Positions 33,763 to 42,716 of a stretch of DNA of 64,000 bases are shown here, one piece after another. This DNA is from Actinomadura meyerae. Its GTDB lineage: Bacteria; Actinomycetota; Actinomycetes; Streptosporangiales; Streptosporangiaceae. The notes under the pieces were generated by a model that was not told the DNA's origin, did not search any database, and worked only from the letters and a program-made list of their open reading frames with translations. The translations under genes were made by a program, and so were the position numbers. The stretch lies in NCBI RefSeq assembly GCF_900188445.1, contig NZ_FZOR01000019.1, positions 1 through 64,000 of the forward strand, in the 5' to 3' direction. Each line of letters opens with the position of its first letter. Position 1 is the first letter of the stretch.

Positions 33763-35349
33763 ATGCACCAGCTCGGGGAGCAGATCCGGTCGCGGTTGCC
33801 GTACCAGCAGCGCAACGGGGCCTCGCTGGCCCTGCTGATCTTCGCGATGGTGCTGACGCTGTCGGCGTTCGCCGAGGTCGGCCTGGCCCGTGACCGCACG
33901 ATCCCCGCGGGGCTGTTCGTCTACGGCGGCGGCCTCGCGGTGCTGGCGTTCATCGCCTACTTCGTCCAGGCGAAGTTCACCCCGTACGCCGACCCGCTGC
34001 TGCTGCCGCTCGCGGTCGCGCTGAACGGCATCGGGCTGACGATGATCTACCGGCTCGACCTGGACACCAGCGCCGACCGCAAGGCCGCGGCGCTGGCCGG
34101 CAAGAAGCTCATCGAGGACGCCGCGGACGCGCCCAGCCAGCTGATGTGGACGTTCGTCGGCATCGTGCTGTTCGTCGCCGCCGTCCTGATCATGCGGGAC
34201 ACCGACAAGACGGACGCGCCGCTGTCGTTCACCCCGAAGACGGCGCAGCGCTACACGTACCTGATCGGCCTCACCGCCGTGATCCTGCTGCTGCTGCCGA
34301 TCGTCCCGGGCATCGGCGCGGAGATCAACGGCGCCCGGGTGTGGATCCACCTCGGGCCGTTCTCGGTGCAGCCGGGCGAGTTCGCGAAGCTGCTGCTGGT
34401 CGTGTTCTTCGCCGGGTACCTGGTGAACAAGCGGCAGGCGATGTCGCTGATCGGCAAGAAGGTCGGCCCGGTCAGCCTGCCGCGGGGCCGCGACCTCGGC
34501 CCGATCATGGTGATCTGGTTCTTCTGCCTGGGCGTGCTGTTCCTGCAGAAGGACCTCGGTACCGCGCTGCTGTTCTTCGGCCTGTTCGTGTCGATGCTCT
34601 ACATCGCCACGCAGCGGGTCTCCTGGGTGGTGATCGGCGTCGGGCTGCTCACCGTGGGCGTGTTCGTCGCGACGCTGCTGCCGTTCATGGGCCACGTGAA
34701 CCAGCGCATCGACATCTGGCAGAACCCGAAGCCGTACTTCGACGGCGGCTGCCTGCTGGAGAACGGCAAGGTCGTCCCCGTCAACCCCGACACCGAGATC
34801 TACAAGCAGAACGACGTCGAGGGCGTGATCTCGCCGGGCTTCACGGCCTGCGCGAAGCTCGGCGGCGAGTACTCCGACAGCGCGCAGCTCATGAAGGGGC
34901 TGTTCGCGCTGGGGCAGGGCGGCGTCCTCGGCACGGGGCTCGGCCAGGGCGAGCCGTGGCGGACGCCGCTGTCGTTCAGCGACTTCATCTTCGACTCGCT
35001 CGGCGAGGAGCTCGGGCTGACCGGGCTGATGGTGATCCTGTTGATCTACGCGTTGATCGTGCAGCGCGGGATGAAGACGGCCGTGGCGGCGCGGGACCCG
35101 TTCCTGAAGCTGTTCGCGGGCGGTGTGTCGTTCGTGCTGGCCCTCCAGGTCTTCGTGATCGTCGGCGGGGTCACCCGGCTCATCCCGCTCACCGGTCTCA
35201 CGACGCCGTTCCTGTCGCAGGGCGGTTCGTCGCTGATGGCCAACTGGATCCTGATCGCGATCCTGGTGCGGATGAGCCATGACGCGCGCAAGCCCGCCCC
35301 CCAGGCGATCCAGGACGAGGGCATGACCCAGATCGTGAGCACGAGGTGA
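33763..35349 (+). CDS. rodA: SEDS peptidoglycan glycosyltransferase RodA/FtsW family
   Basis: A 528-residue polytopic SEDS protein that polymerises lipid II. The catalytic Asp is D264 in FLQKDLGTALLFFG; GARVWIHLGPFSVQPGEFAKL and the C-terminal FLSQGGSSLMANW are diagnostic. A larger extracellular loop (about residues 325-380) holds GGCLLENGK and GFTACAKLGG with two cysteines. It pairs with the adjacent class B PBP gene (pbpA), as in other actinobacteria. Confidence 0.96.
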   Translation: MHQLGEQIRSRLPYQQRNGASLALLIFAMVLTLSAFAEVGLARDRTIPAGLFVYGGGLAVLAFIAYFVQAKFTPYADPLLLPLAVALNGIGLTMIYRLDLDTSADRKAAALAGKKLIEDAADAPSQLMWTFVGIVLFVAAVLIMRDTDKTDAPLSFTPKTAQRYTYLIGLTAVILLLLPIVPGIGAEINGARVWIHLGPFSVQPGEFAKLLLVVFFAGYLVNKRQAMSLIGKKVGPVSLPRGRDLGPIMVIWFFCLGVLFLQKDLGTALLFFGLFVSMLYIATQRVSWVVIGVGLLTVGVFVATLLPFMGHVNQRIDIWQNPKPYFDGGCLLENGKVVPVNPDTEIYKQNDVEGVISPGFTACAKLGGEYSDSAQLMKGLFALGQGGVLGTGLGQGEPWRTPLSFSDFIFDSLGEELGLTGLMVILLIYALIVQRGMKTAVAARDPFLKLFAGGVSFVLALQVFVIVGGVTRLIPLTGLTTPFLSQGGSSLMANWILIAILVRMSHDARKPAPQAIQDEGMTQIVSTR

Positions 35350-35359
35350 CTTCCCCCCT

Positions 35360-36841
35360 ATGAACATGGACAAGCCGGTTCGGCGGGTGGCCATCTTCGC
35401 GATGCTGCTGTTCTTCGGGCTGATGGTGCAGGTCAACTACGTCCAGGGCAGCCAGGCCGAGGACCTGCGCACCGACGCCCGCAACAGCCGGCAGTACGCG
35501 GACGTGTTCAACGCGCCGCGCGGCCAGATCTCCGCGGGCGGCGAGATCCTGGTGACGTCCAAGGAGACCGGGAAGGACAACCCGAAGTACGGCCGGTCCT
35601 ACAAGGACGGGCCGGTCTTCGCGCCGATCACCGGGTACTTCAACGGCGGCGCCACGCAGGTGGAGCGGGCCTACAACTCGCTGCTCGGCGGCAAGGACAA
35701 GCGCATCACGCAGCAGCACTGGTTCGACGTGTTCATCGGCAAGAAGGCCGAGGGCGCGAACGTCGAGCTGACGATCGACCCGGAGGCGCAGCGCACCGCG
35801 TACGCGCAGCTGAAGGCGCGGACCCAGCAGGGCCGCCGTGGCGGCGCCGTGGTGATCGACGTGAAGTCGGGCGCGGTGAAGGTGGCCGCCTCGTGGCCGT
35901 CGTTCGACCCGAACGAGGTGGCGCCGCAGACCGGTGAGAAGGGCGGCAAGCGGCTGGAGCAGCTCGACAAGGGCGAGGGCGTCATCAAGCCCCTGGTCGA
36001 CAACGCGCTCAGCCAGACGTTCCCGCCGGGGTCGTCGTTCAAGACGCTGGTGGCGGCGCTGGCGATGCAGAAGCTCGGCGTCAGCAGCTCCACGACCGTC
36101 GACACCGGCCAGCTGCTCCTGCCGGAGTCGGGGCAGCCGCTGCCGAACTCGCACGACAGCGGCAGCTGCGGCGGCGCGGCCTCGCTGCGCGGCGCGTTCG
36201 CCGAGTCCTGCAACACGACGTTCGGCAAGATGGCGCTGGACATGGGCATCCAGGAGCTGCACGACGGAGCCTCGAAGTTCGGGTTCGGCCGGCGGGTGAA
36301 GCTGGAGCCCGACTTCCCGGCGGCCGAGAGCGACGTGCCGGTGGCGTTCACGGACGCGAGCGGCAAGAAGATCCCGACGGGCGCGGACGGGACGGCCCGG
36401 TCCGGTATCGGCCAGGAGAACGTGCGCGCCACCCCGCTGCAGATGGCGATGGTCGCCGCCGCGGTCGCCAACGGGGGCAAGATCATGAACCCGTACGTGG
36501 TGCAGACCGTCCGGGCCAAGGACCAGAGCGAGCTGTACGGCGCGTCCCCGAAGGAGTTCGGGAAGGCGATGACCGGTGACCAGGCCGGGCAGCTGGAGGA
36601 CATGATGCGCGCGGTGGTCTCCGAGGGCACCGCGAAGAACCTGGCCGGGCGGCGCATCGCCGGCAAGACCGGCACGGCCGAGCAGGGGCCGGGCAACCCG
36701 AACGCCAACTGGTTCGTCGGCTTCAGCCCGACCAAGGACCCGCGGTACGCGTTCGCCGTGATGGTCGAGGCGCCGGGCTCGGGCGCCGAGATCGCGGGCC
36801 CGGTCGCGGCCGCGATCATGGCCAAGGTCCTGCAGAAGTGA
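35360..36841 (+). CDS. pbpA: Class B penicillin-binding protein PbpA
   Basis: A 493-residue transpeptidase with one N-terminal membrane anchor (VAIFAMLLFFGLMVQVNYVQG), a dimerisation domain and the penicillin-binding domain: S225-S-F-K228 (SxxK), S283-C-N285 (SxN) and K436-T-G438. It crosslinks peptidoglycan made by the neighbouring RodA. The ATG at 35360 lies 10 bp after rodA. Its stop overlaps the GTG of pknA. Confidence 0.96.
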   Translation: MNMDKPVRRVAIFAMLLFFGLMVQVNYVQGSQAEDLRTDARNSRQYADVFNAPRGQISAGGEILVTSKETGKDNPKYGRSYKDGPVFAPITGYFNGGATQVERAYNSLLGGKDKRITQQHWFDVFIGKKAEGANVELTIDPEAQRTAYAQLKARTQQGRRGGAVVIDVKSGAVKVAASWPSFDPNEVAPQTGEKGGKRLEQLDKGEGVIKPLVDNALSQTFPPGSSFKTLVAALAMQKLGVSSSTTVDTGQLLLPESGQPLPNSHDSGSCGGAASLRGAFAESCNTTFGKMALDMGIQELHDGASKFGFGRRVKLEPDFPAAESDVPVAFTDASGKKIPTGADGTARSGIGQENVRATPLQMAMVAAAVANGGKIMNPYVVQTVRAKDQSELYGASPKEFGKAMTGDQAGQLEDMMRAVVSEGTAKNLAGRRIAGKTGTAEQGPGNPNANWFVGFSPTKDPRYAFAVMVEAPGSGAEIAGPVAAAIMAKVLQK

Positions 36842-38319
36842 ACCCGGGCCTCGTCCTGAACGACCGGTACCGGCTGCTGGAGCGGCTGGCCATCGGCGGG
36901 ATGGGCGAGGTCTGGCGCGCGTCGGACGCGGTGACGGGCCTGCAGGTCGCGGTGAAGCTGCTGCGGCTGGAGCTCGGCTCGGACGTGCGGGCGCGCACCC
37001 GGTTCGAGTCGGAGGCGCGGTTCGCGGCGGAGCTGAGACATCCGGGGATCGCGCGGGCGTTCGACTTCGGTGAGCACGGCGGCCGGTCGTTCCTGGTGAT
37101 GGAGCTGGTGTCGGGCGAGCCGCTCGACGAGATCATCGCCCGCGACGGGGGGCTGCCGCTGGAGGCCGTCCTCGACCTGCTGGTGCAGGCGGGACGGGCG
37201 CTGACGGTGGCGCACGAAGCGGGGATCGTGCACCGGGACGTCAAGCCGGCGAACCTGATGGTGTCCCCGGACGGCACCGTGAAGATCACCGACTTCGGGA
37301 TCGCGCGGCGGCTGGCGGCGGCGTCGCAGACCCAGACCGGGATGGTCATGGGGACGGCGCACTACATCTCGCCGGAGCAGGCGCAGGGCAAGGAGCTGTC
37401 GCCGAAGGCCGACCTGTACTCGCTGGGCGTGGTGGCCTACGAGTGCCTGACGGGCGCGCCGCCGTTCGACGGGTCGACGCCGGTGGAGGTGGCGCTCAAG
37501 CACGTCCGGGACGCGCCCGCGGAGCTGCCGGCCCGGGTGCCGCCGGAGGCCCGCGAGCTGATCATGGAGATGCTGGCGAAGGATCCGCTGGACCGCCCGC
37601 CGGACGCGGGGCGTGTCGCGGCGCGGGCGCTGGCGATCCGGGCGTCGCTGTCGCGGGCCCGGCCGGTGCGGCCCGCCTCCGGGGCGGCCGCCGCACCCTC
37701 CGCCGGGCCCCCTGCCAGGCCCTCCGGCGGTCCCGCGCGGCGCGGCCGGCACGCCGCCCGGGGCAGAGACCCCATCGTTACCCAATCGGCTGCTTTGTCG
37801 GGATTTGACGCCGACCGGGCGGCGGATAACCTCTCGCGTGGGACAGTGCAACGACGCACGACGCTGACGTACGCGTCCGTAGCGGCCGTCCTCGTGCTGG
37901 TCTTCGTGATCGTCGTCGGTTCGCTGTGGAAGGGGCTGGCCTTCGCGGGGTCCGGCGGGGACGAGCGGGATCCGCCCGCCGCCCCGGCGACCAGCCCGGT
38001 CGGCGAGGGACTCGTGGGCGACCCCGCCGATCGTCCGAGCGCCTCGCCCACCCGCCGGGCGCGCAGTACCCCCGGGCGGCCGGCTGTCATCCCGCCGCAG
38101 CGGACGCATAGGATCCGTCCGTCAACGCGAGTGACGCCCAAGACGTCCCCTTCACAGCAGACCCCTTCACAGAAGACATCGATGAAATCGCCCCGGGCGA
38201 CTGCCACCGCCCCCAAGCCAACACCCACACCGACGGAGAGCACCACGACTCCGTCAACTTCGAGCCCGGCGCCCTCGCCGACGGAGAGCGGGAAGCTAGG
38301 TTCGGAACACAAGGTGTAG
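36838..38319 (+). CDS. pknA: Ser/Thr protein kinase PknA
   Basis: A 493-residue membrane kinase. Glycine-rich loop IGGMGEVWRA, K40 (VAVK), HRDVKPAN with catalytic D134, DFG at 152-154 and activation-loop threonines T165/T167. A juxtamembrane linker with a short, less GC-rich patch (about 37770-37850) leads to a transmembrane helix (about residues 345-363) and a Thr/Ser/Pro-rich outer tail without PASTA domains, as in PknA proteins. The GTG start overlaps the pbpA stop. Confidence 0.95.
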   Translation: MNPGLVLNDRYRLLERLAIGGMGEVWRASDAVTGLQVAVKLLRLELGSDVRARTRFESEARFAAELRHPGIARAFDFGEHGGRSFLVMELVSGEPLDEIIARDGGLPLEAVLDLLVQAGRALTVAHEAGIVHRDVKPANLMVSPDGTVKITDFGIARRLAAASQTQTGMVMGTAHYISPEQAQGKELSPKADLYSLGVVAYECLTGAPPFDGSTPVEVALKHVRDAPAELPARVPPEARELIMEMLAKDPLDRPPDAGRVAARALAIRASLSRARPVRPASGAAAAPSAGPPARPSGGPARRGRHAARGRDPIVTQSAALSGFDADRAADNLSRGTVQRRTTLTYASVAAVLVLVFVIVVGSLWKGLAFAGSGGDERDPPAAPATSPVGEGLVGDPADRPSASPTRRARSTPGRPAVIPPQRTHRIRPSTRVTPKTSPSQQTPSQKTSMKSPRATATAPKPTPTPTESTTTPSTSSPAPSPTESGKLGSEHKV

Positions 38320-38341
38320 ACGTACGAGGGAAAGTGCACAT

Positions 38342-40168
38342 ATGAGTCAACCTCGGCTGCTCGGCGGCCGCTACGAGCTCGATTCGGTGATCGGGCGGGG
38401 CGGCATGGCCGAGGTCTACCGTGCCCGAGACCTGCGCCTCGATCGCGTCGTCGCGGTCAAGACGCTGCGGTCCGACCTGGCCCGTGACCCCACGTTCCAG
38501 GCCCGGTTCCGGCGCGAGGCCCAGTCGGCCGCGTCGCTGAACCATCCCTCGGTCATCGCCGTGTACGACACCGGCGAGGACATGATCGGCGACACCCCCA
38601 TCCCGTACATCGTGATGGAGTACGTGGACGGGAGCACGCTGCGCGACCTGCTCCGGGAGAACCGCGCGCTGCTGCCCGAGAAGGCGCTGGAGATCACCGA
38701 CGGGATCCTGCGCGCGCTGGACTACAGCCACCGCGGCGGGATCGTGCACCGCGACATCAAGCCGGCCAACGTGATGCTGACCCGCCAGCACGAGGTCAAG
38801 GTCATGGACTTCGGCATCGCCCGCGCGATGGCCGACTCGGCGTCCACGATGACGCAGACCGCGCAGGTGATCGGCACCGCGCAGTACCTGTCCCCGGAGC
38901 AGGCGCGCGGCGAGCGGGTGGACGCCCGCAGCGACATCTACTCGACCGGGTGCGTCCTGTACGAGCTGCTCACCGGCAAGCCGCCGTTCACCGGCGACTC
39001 CCCGGTCGCGATCGCCTACCAGCACGTCCGGGAGGAGCCGGTCCCGCCGTCGCAGGTCGACCCGCAGATCCCGCAGTGGGCGGACGCGATCGTGCTGAAG
39101 GCGATGGCGAAGGACGCCGACCACCGCTACCAGAACGCGACGGAGTTCCGGCAGGAGATCCAGCGGGTGCTGCAGGGGCAGCCGGTGGCGTCGACGGCGG
39201 CGTCCACGATGCTGATGGGCGGGGCGCAGGTGCCGCAGGGCACCCAGATGATGGGCGCCTACCAGCCGCACGGCGCGTCCCGGACGCAGGTGCACCGCCC
39301 GCAGGACGACGGGTACGGGCTGCCGCCGGCCCGCTACGACGACGAGCTGCCCGAGCGCGGCGGGGGCGGCAAGAAGGCCGCGCTGTGGGTGGGGCTGGCC
39401 GTGCTGTTCATCGGCGGCGCCGCGCTGATCGGCTGGTTGCTGAGCTCCGGTGGCGAAAAGAACGCGCCGGTCGCGATCCCGCAGAGCATCGTCAACGTCT
39501 CGGAGAGCGAGGCGACGGCGCAGCTGACCAAGCTCGGCTTCCAGGTCGGCGAGCCGAAGAAGGAGTACAGCGACGACATCGACGCGGGCAACGTCATCAG
39601 CTCCGACCCGAAGCCCGGCACGAACGCCGCCAAGGGCGCCACGGTGACGCTGCTGGTCTCCCGGGGCAAGAAGCCGCCGACGGAGATCGAGGTCCCGAAC
39701 GTGGCCGGGCAGCCGTACGCGACGGCGAAGAAGCTGCTGGAGGCCAAGGGCTTCGAGGTGCAGCGGCGGGCCGAGTCGAGCGACACCGTCCCGCGCCTCA
39801 ACGTGATCCGCACCGACCCGGCGGGTGGCACGAAGGCGCCGAAGAACGCGACCATCACGGTGGTGTTCTCCAACGGGCCGTCGAACCTCCAGATGCCGAA
39901 CCTGTTCAACAACAGCCAGCGCGCCGCCTGCGGGAAGCTGGAGGCCGTCGGGCTGAAGTGCAAGGTGGAGAAGGGCGCGCCGCCGCCGGACAAGCAGGTC
40001 GCGCCGGGCTTCGTCTTCGACCAGCAGCCGGGCGAGGGCGCCACGGTCGCCCCCGGCGACACGGTGACGATCTTCGTCGCGGAGAAGCCGCAGCAGACGC
40101 CGACCCAGCCGGGCGGACCGTCGACGCCGGGCCTGCCGGGCTTCCCGCCGGGCGACGGCGAGGGCTGA
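38342..40168 (+). CDS. pknB: PASTA-domain Ser/Thr kinase PknB
   Basis: A 608-residue receptor kinase. Kinase residues match mycobacterial PknB numbering: K40, H136-R-D138, DFG 156-158 and activation-loop T171/T173. After a transmembrane helix (about residues 345-366, ALWVGLAVLFIGGAALIGWLL) come three PASTA repeats: IPQSIVNVSESEATAQL, VPNVAGQPYATAKKLL and MPNLFNNSQRAACGKL. The third contains two cysteines. PASTA domains sense muropeptides/lipid II. Three repeats instead of the usual four is within family variation. Confidence 0.96.
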   Translation: MSQPRLLGGRYELDSVIGRGGMAEVYRARDLRLDRVVAVKTLRSDLARDPTFQARFRREAQSAASLNHPSVIAVYDTGEDMIGDTPIPYIVMEYVDGSTLRDLLRENRALLPEKALEITDGILRALDYSHRGGIVHRDIKPANVMLTRQHEVKVMDFGIARAMADSASTMTQTAQVIGTAQYLSPEQARGERVDARSDIYSTGCVLYELLTGKPPFTGDSPVAIAYQHVREEPVPPSQVDPQIPQWADAIVLKAMAKDADHRYQNATEFRQEIQRVLQGQPVASTAASTMLMGGAQVPQGTQMMGAYQPHGASRTQVHRPQDDGYGLPPARYDDELPERGGGGKKAALWVGLAVLFIGGAALIGWLLSSGGEKNAPVAIPQSIVNVSESEATAQLTKLGFQVGEPKKEYSDDIDAGNVISSDPKPGTNAAKGATVTLLVSRGKKPPTEIEVPNVAGQPYATAKKLLEAKGFEVQRRAESSDTVPRLNVIRTDPAGGTKAPKNATITVVFSNGPSNLQMPNLFNNSQRAACGKLEAVGLKCKVEKGAPPPDKQVAPGFVFDQQPGEGATVAPGDTVTIFVAEKPQQTPTQPGGPSTPGLPGFPPGDGEG

Positions 40169-40189
40169 GACGCCCGCTGAACGCGCGAA

Positions 40190-40226
40190 GGGCCCCGGCT
40201 CCTCCCTCGGAGGGGAGCCGGGGCCC
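40190..40226 (+). terminator. Terminator after pknB
   Basis: A perfect 13-bp GC stem (GGGCCCCGGCTCC at 40190-40202 with 40214-40226) ends the pknB operon. The T-tract is poor, as usual in GC-rich actinomycetes. The rest of 40169-40494 carries degenerate CACGGGACG- and GACGGTGA-type direct repeats (40229-40300) and no gene. Confidence 0.8.
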
Positions 40227-40313
40227 GTCGCTTGCACGGGACGTTCGCTCGCACGGGACGTGGGACGGTGACCGTCGTGGGGGACGGTGAGCGTCGTGGT
40301 CCGGGCATGAAGT

Positions 40314-40350
40314 AGGGCTTCCGCCACTCGGGGGCAATGGCGGAAGCCCT
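40314..40350. terminator. Second terminator, convergent side
   Basis: A perfect 13-bp stem (AGGGCTTCCGCCA at 40314-40326 with 40338-40350), loop of 11 bases. It lies beyond the end of the minus-strand sortase operon and probably stops transcription from that side. Confidence 0.78.
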
Positions 40351-40494
40351 CGATATGGTCTTCGTCACGCGCCCCTGGGACGTTACGGGTTTCAACCGAA
40401 TTATTTTCATGCTTCTTGCGGGCGCTCCGCGTCCCGGCGTCTTCGCAGGTGGGAGCGGGGTGCGAGGGAGAGCGGGGCGCAGGTGGTGGCGGGG

Positions 40495-40704
40495 TCAGCC
40501 GCGGGGCGCGGAGCCGGACGGTGACGGGGTCTGGACGACGCCCGGCCCGTCCTGGACGACGCCGTGGTCGAACTGGAGTTTCGCCTCCACCCGGGGGAAG
40601 GCCGCGTACCAGAGGACGGCGGCGACCGCGAGGACGATGCCGAGCGCGATGGCGGTCTTGGTGGGCCACTCGCCGGGGAGCCGGCGCCAGATCCAGGCGT
40701 ACAC
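40495..40704 (-). CDS. Small membrane protein downstream of sortase
   Basis: A 69-residue protein with one transmembrane helix (TKTAIALGIVLAVAAVLWYAAFP) between a Trp/Arg-rich N-terminus (VYAWIWRRLPGEWP) and an extracytoplasmic VEAKLQFDHG tail. A clear AGGAGG lies four bases before the GTG start at 40704. It is eight bases downstream of the sortase gene and must be co-transcribed. The function is unknown; conserved small membrane genes at this place could assist the sortase. Confidence 0.75.
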   Translation of the reverse strand: MYAWIWRRLPGEWPTKTAIALGIVLAVAAVLWYAAFPRVEAKLQFDHGVVQDGPGVVQTPSPSGSAPRG

Positions 40705-40712
40705 GGGACCTC

Positions 40713-41393
40713 CTACTCGCCTGCGGGACGGGCCGCGCCGGCGCCGGTGGCGGCCTGCGCGCGGGGCCGCGCGGTGGACAGCCGACCGAAGATGATCATT
40801 CGTTCGGCGGCGGAGTACTTGGGGTGGCAGGTGGTGAGCGTGATCAGCCGCTCGGTCGGCCGCCGCTTCGGGTGGAACGGGACGGGCGCGGTCACCTCCA
40901 CCGCCGACGGCTTGACGATCTTCCGGTCGGTGACCGTGTAGACGTACTGGCGGTCGCGGGTGTCGATGAGGATCTGGTCGCCCCGGTCGAGCTCGCCGAG
41001 CCGGTTGAAGGGGGCGGAGTACGTCGTCCGGTGCCCGGAGACCACGAAGTTGCCGATCTGGCCGGGCAGCGCGGTGCCCGGGTAGTGGCCGGGCCCCTTG
41101 CGGAGGTCGGCGCGGGTGACGCCCTCGACCACGACGAAGCGGTAGCCGGAGCCGAACCGCGGGATGCGGATCACCGCGACGCCCTTGCCGAGCTTCACCT
41201 TCTCCGTGGTGACCTTGCCCGTCGCGGGCGCAGACGAGGTGGCGCGCCAGCTGCGCTCCATCTCGTCCTGCAACCGGTTCTGCTGGCCCTGCGTGTACTG
41301 CCCGGTGCCCCACAGCTCATAGGTCACGAACAGCATGAGAATCACGCCGGCGGTGATGCACAGCTCGCCCATGCCCCGGATCACCGTCCGCAC
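40713..41393 (-). CDS. Class E sortase
   Basis: A 226-residue transpeptidase anchored by an N-terminal helix (MGELCITAGVILMLFVTYELWG). Catalytic residues: His in VVSGHRTTYSAPF, Cys in LITLTTCHPKYSA and Arg in ERMIIFGRL. Class E sortases attach LAXTG-type surface proteins in high-GC Gram-positives. The GTG start at 41393 follows the DUF881 gene by 24 bp in a minus-strand operon DUF881-sortase-small membrane protein. Confidence 0.94.
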   Translation of the reverse strand: MRTVIRGMGELCITAGVILMLFVTYELWGTGQYTQGQQNRLQDEMERSWRATSSAPATGKVTTEKVKLGKGVAVIRIPRFGSGYRFVVVEGVTRADLRKGPGHYPGTALPGQIGNFVVSGHRTTYSAPFNRLGELDRGDQILIDTRDRQYVYTVTDRKIVKPSAVEVTAPVPFHPKRRPTERLITLTTCHPKYSAAERMIIFGRLSTARPRAQAATGAGAARPAGE

Positions 41394-41417
41394 CGCGTGC
41401 CTCCTCGTCCGCCGGGA

Positions 41418-42167
41418 TCAGCCGCCCGGCCCCGCCGGAACCGTAGCGTGCTTCAAGGTCACGTTGCCGGTGAAGGGCGGCAGGGTGGCCCGTCCCACGG
41501 TCCGCACCGCGTACCCGAGCCCGTACGCGCGGACGTACTTGCGGTAGACGGCGACCTCGGGGGACGCGGCGAGTGCCGCGCGCAGCCGGCCGGGATCGCC
41601 GACGGCGGTGATCCGGAACGGCGGGGAGTACACGACCCCCTGGAGGATCAGCGTGTTGCCGACGCACCGGACCGCGCTCGTCGCGATGATCCGCTGGTCC
41701 ATGATCTGCATGCCCCGGGCGCCGCCCGCCCACAGCGCGTTGACGACGGCCTGGACGTCGGCCTGGTGGACGACGAGGTCGTCCGGGCCCACGCCGTGCG
41801 GCAGGCCGCCGGACTCGGGCAGCGGCGCGTCGTCCAGCACGACGCGGACGGCGGCCCCGGTGAGCGGGGTGAAACCGGCGCCCGCCGCGCGCCCCTCGGC
41901 CTCGGCGCGCGCGTCGCGCACGCGCGCGTCGTGACGTCCGGCCTCCCGGGAGATACGGTCTACCTGGTCGCGCAGCCGCCGGTACTCGGCGCGCTCCGCG
42001 CGGCCGCGACGCTGTTCGGCGGTGATGAGCTCGGTGATCCGGGTGCGGCCCTGCTCGCGCAGGCTCGTGCCGCGGGCCGTGCTCGCGCTCGCCGCGAACA
42101 AGGTGCCCGCGAGGAGCGTGAGAACTGGGATGATGCTTCCCCACGCGGAACGCCGTACATTGCTCAT
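41418..42167 (-). CDS. DUF881 family protein
   Basis: A 249-residue protein with an N-terminal hydrophobic anchor (SIIPVLTLLAGTLFAASAS), a coiled-coil (LREQGRTRITELITAEQRRGRAERAEYRRL in parts) and the DUF881 core: GAAVRVVLDDAPLP, VHQADVQAVVNALWAGGARGMQIMDQRI and VGNTLILQGVVYSPPF. DUF881 proteins are usually encoded near crgA, sortase and division genes, as here. The ATG at 42167 was chosen over a longer frame because it starts just before the anchor. Confidence 0.92.
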   Translation of the reverse strand: MSNVRRSAWGSIIPVLTLLAGTLFAASASTARGTSLREQGRTRITELITAEQRRGRAERAEYRRLRDQVDRISREAGRHDARVRDARAEAEGRAAGAGFTPLTGAAVRVVLDDAPLPESGGLPHGVGPDDLVVHQADVQAVVNALWAGGARGMQIMDQRIIATSAVRCVGNTLILQGVVYSPPFRITAVGDPGRLRAALAASPEVAVYRKYVRAYGLGYAVRTVGRATLPPFTGNVTLKHATVPAGPGG

Positions 42168-42262
42168 CAGACAGTGGTCACCAGCGACTACGCTAACCGA
42201 CAAAACACCCATGCGCGGTCCGGCGCTCCGGCCGCCGGACGCCCGAGGAGAACGATCCCACC

Positions 42263-42520
42263 GTGGCCAAGTCGAAAGTGCGTAAGAAGGCCGTCTACAC
42301 CCCGCCCCAGAAGTCGAAGGCGCCCGAGGTCAGCCCGCGCTGGCTGGTGCCCACGATGGTCGGGCTGTGGCTCATCGGCCTGATCTGGATCGCCGTCTTC
42401 TACGTGACGGCCAGCACCGGCACCGACGTGCCGTTCATGACCGACCTGCACAACTGGAACCTGGGCATCGGCTTCGCGGCGATCATCCTCGGCGTGATCC
42501 TCTCGACCCGCTGGCGCTGA
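42263..42520 (+). CDS. crgA: Cell division protein CrgA
   Basis: An 85-residue membrane protein with the CrgA layout: basic N-terminus (MAKSKVRKKAVYTPP), helix 1 (WLVPTMVGLWLIGLIWIAVFYV), an outer loop with TDLHNWNLG and helix 2 (GIGFAAIILGVILSTRWR). CrgA recruits division and elongation factors at the septum. It starts with GTG and is divergent from the DUF881 operon. Confidence 0.96.
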   Translation: MAKSKVRKKAVYTPPQKSKAPEVSPRWLVPTMVGLWLIGLIWIAVFYVTASTGTDVPFMTDLHNWNLGIGFAAIILGVILSTRWR

Positions 42521-42527
42521 CGGCGAG

Positions 42528-42591
42528 TTATCCACAGGTTGGGGATCTCCCACCCCGGCTTTCCCCAGGTTTTCCACAGCTACTTTCCACA
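42528..42591. promoter_or_regulatory. Three DnaA-box-like 9-mers downstream of crgA
   Basis: TTATCCACA (42528-42536) is a perfect consensus DnaA box; TTTTCCACA (42570-42578) and CTTTCCACA (42583-42591) are near matches on the same strand. They lie just after the crgA stop. This is too few for an origin, but could form an accessory DnaA-binding site. The rest of 42592-42716 shows nothing clear. Confidence 0.6.
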
Positions 42592-42716
42592 GGCCCCGGT
42601 CATGCGGTCCGGCCGCGCGGACGCCGCCGCGCTGGACGGCGTCCGCGCCGCCGGACCTGACGAGTTCGACCCGTCGCGCCGGGCCTGACGCACCGGGCGT
42701 GTCGCGCCGCGCCGGG

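Noticed and set aside
36838..38319. Frameshift or fusion in pknA around the AT-richer patch
   Set aside because: The frame is continuous and the order kinase-linker-TM-tail is normal for PknA; the patch is just linker sequence.
42528..42591. Replication origin
   Set aside because: Only three DnaA-box-like sites, no dnaA/dnaN and no extended AT-rich unwinding region.
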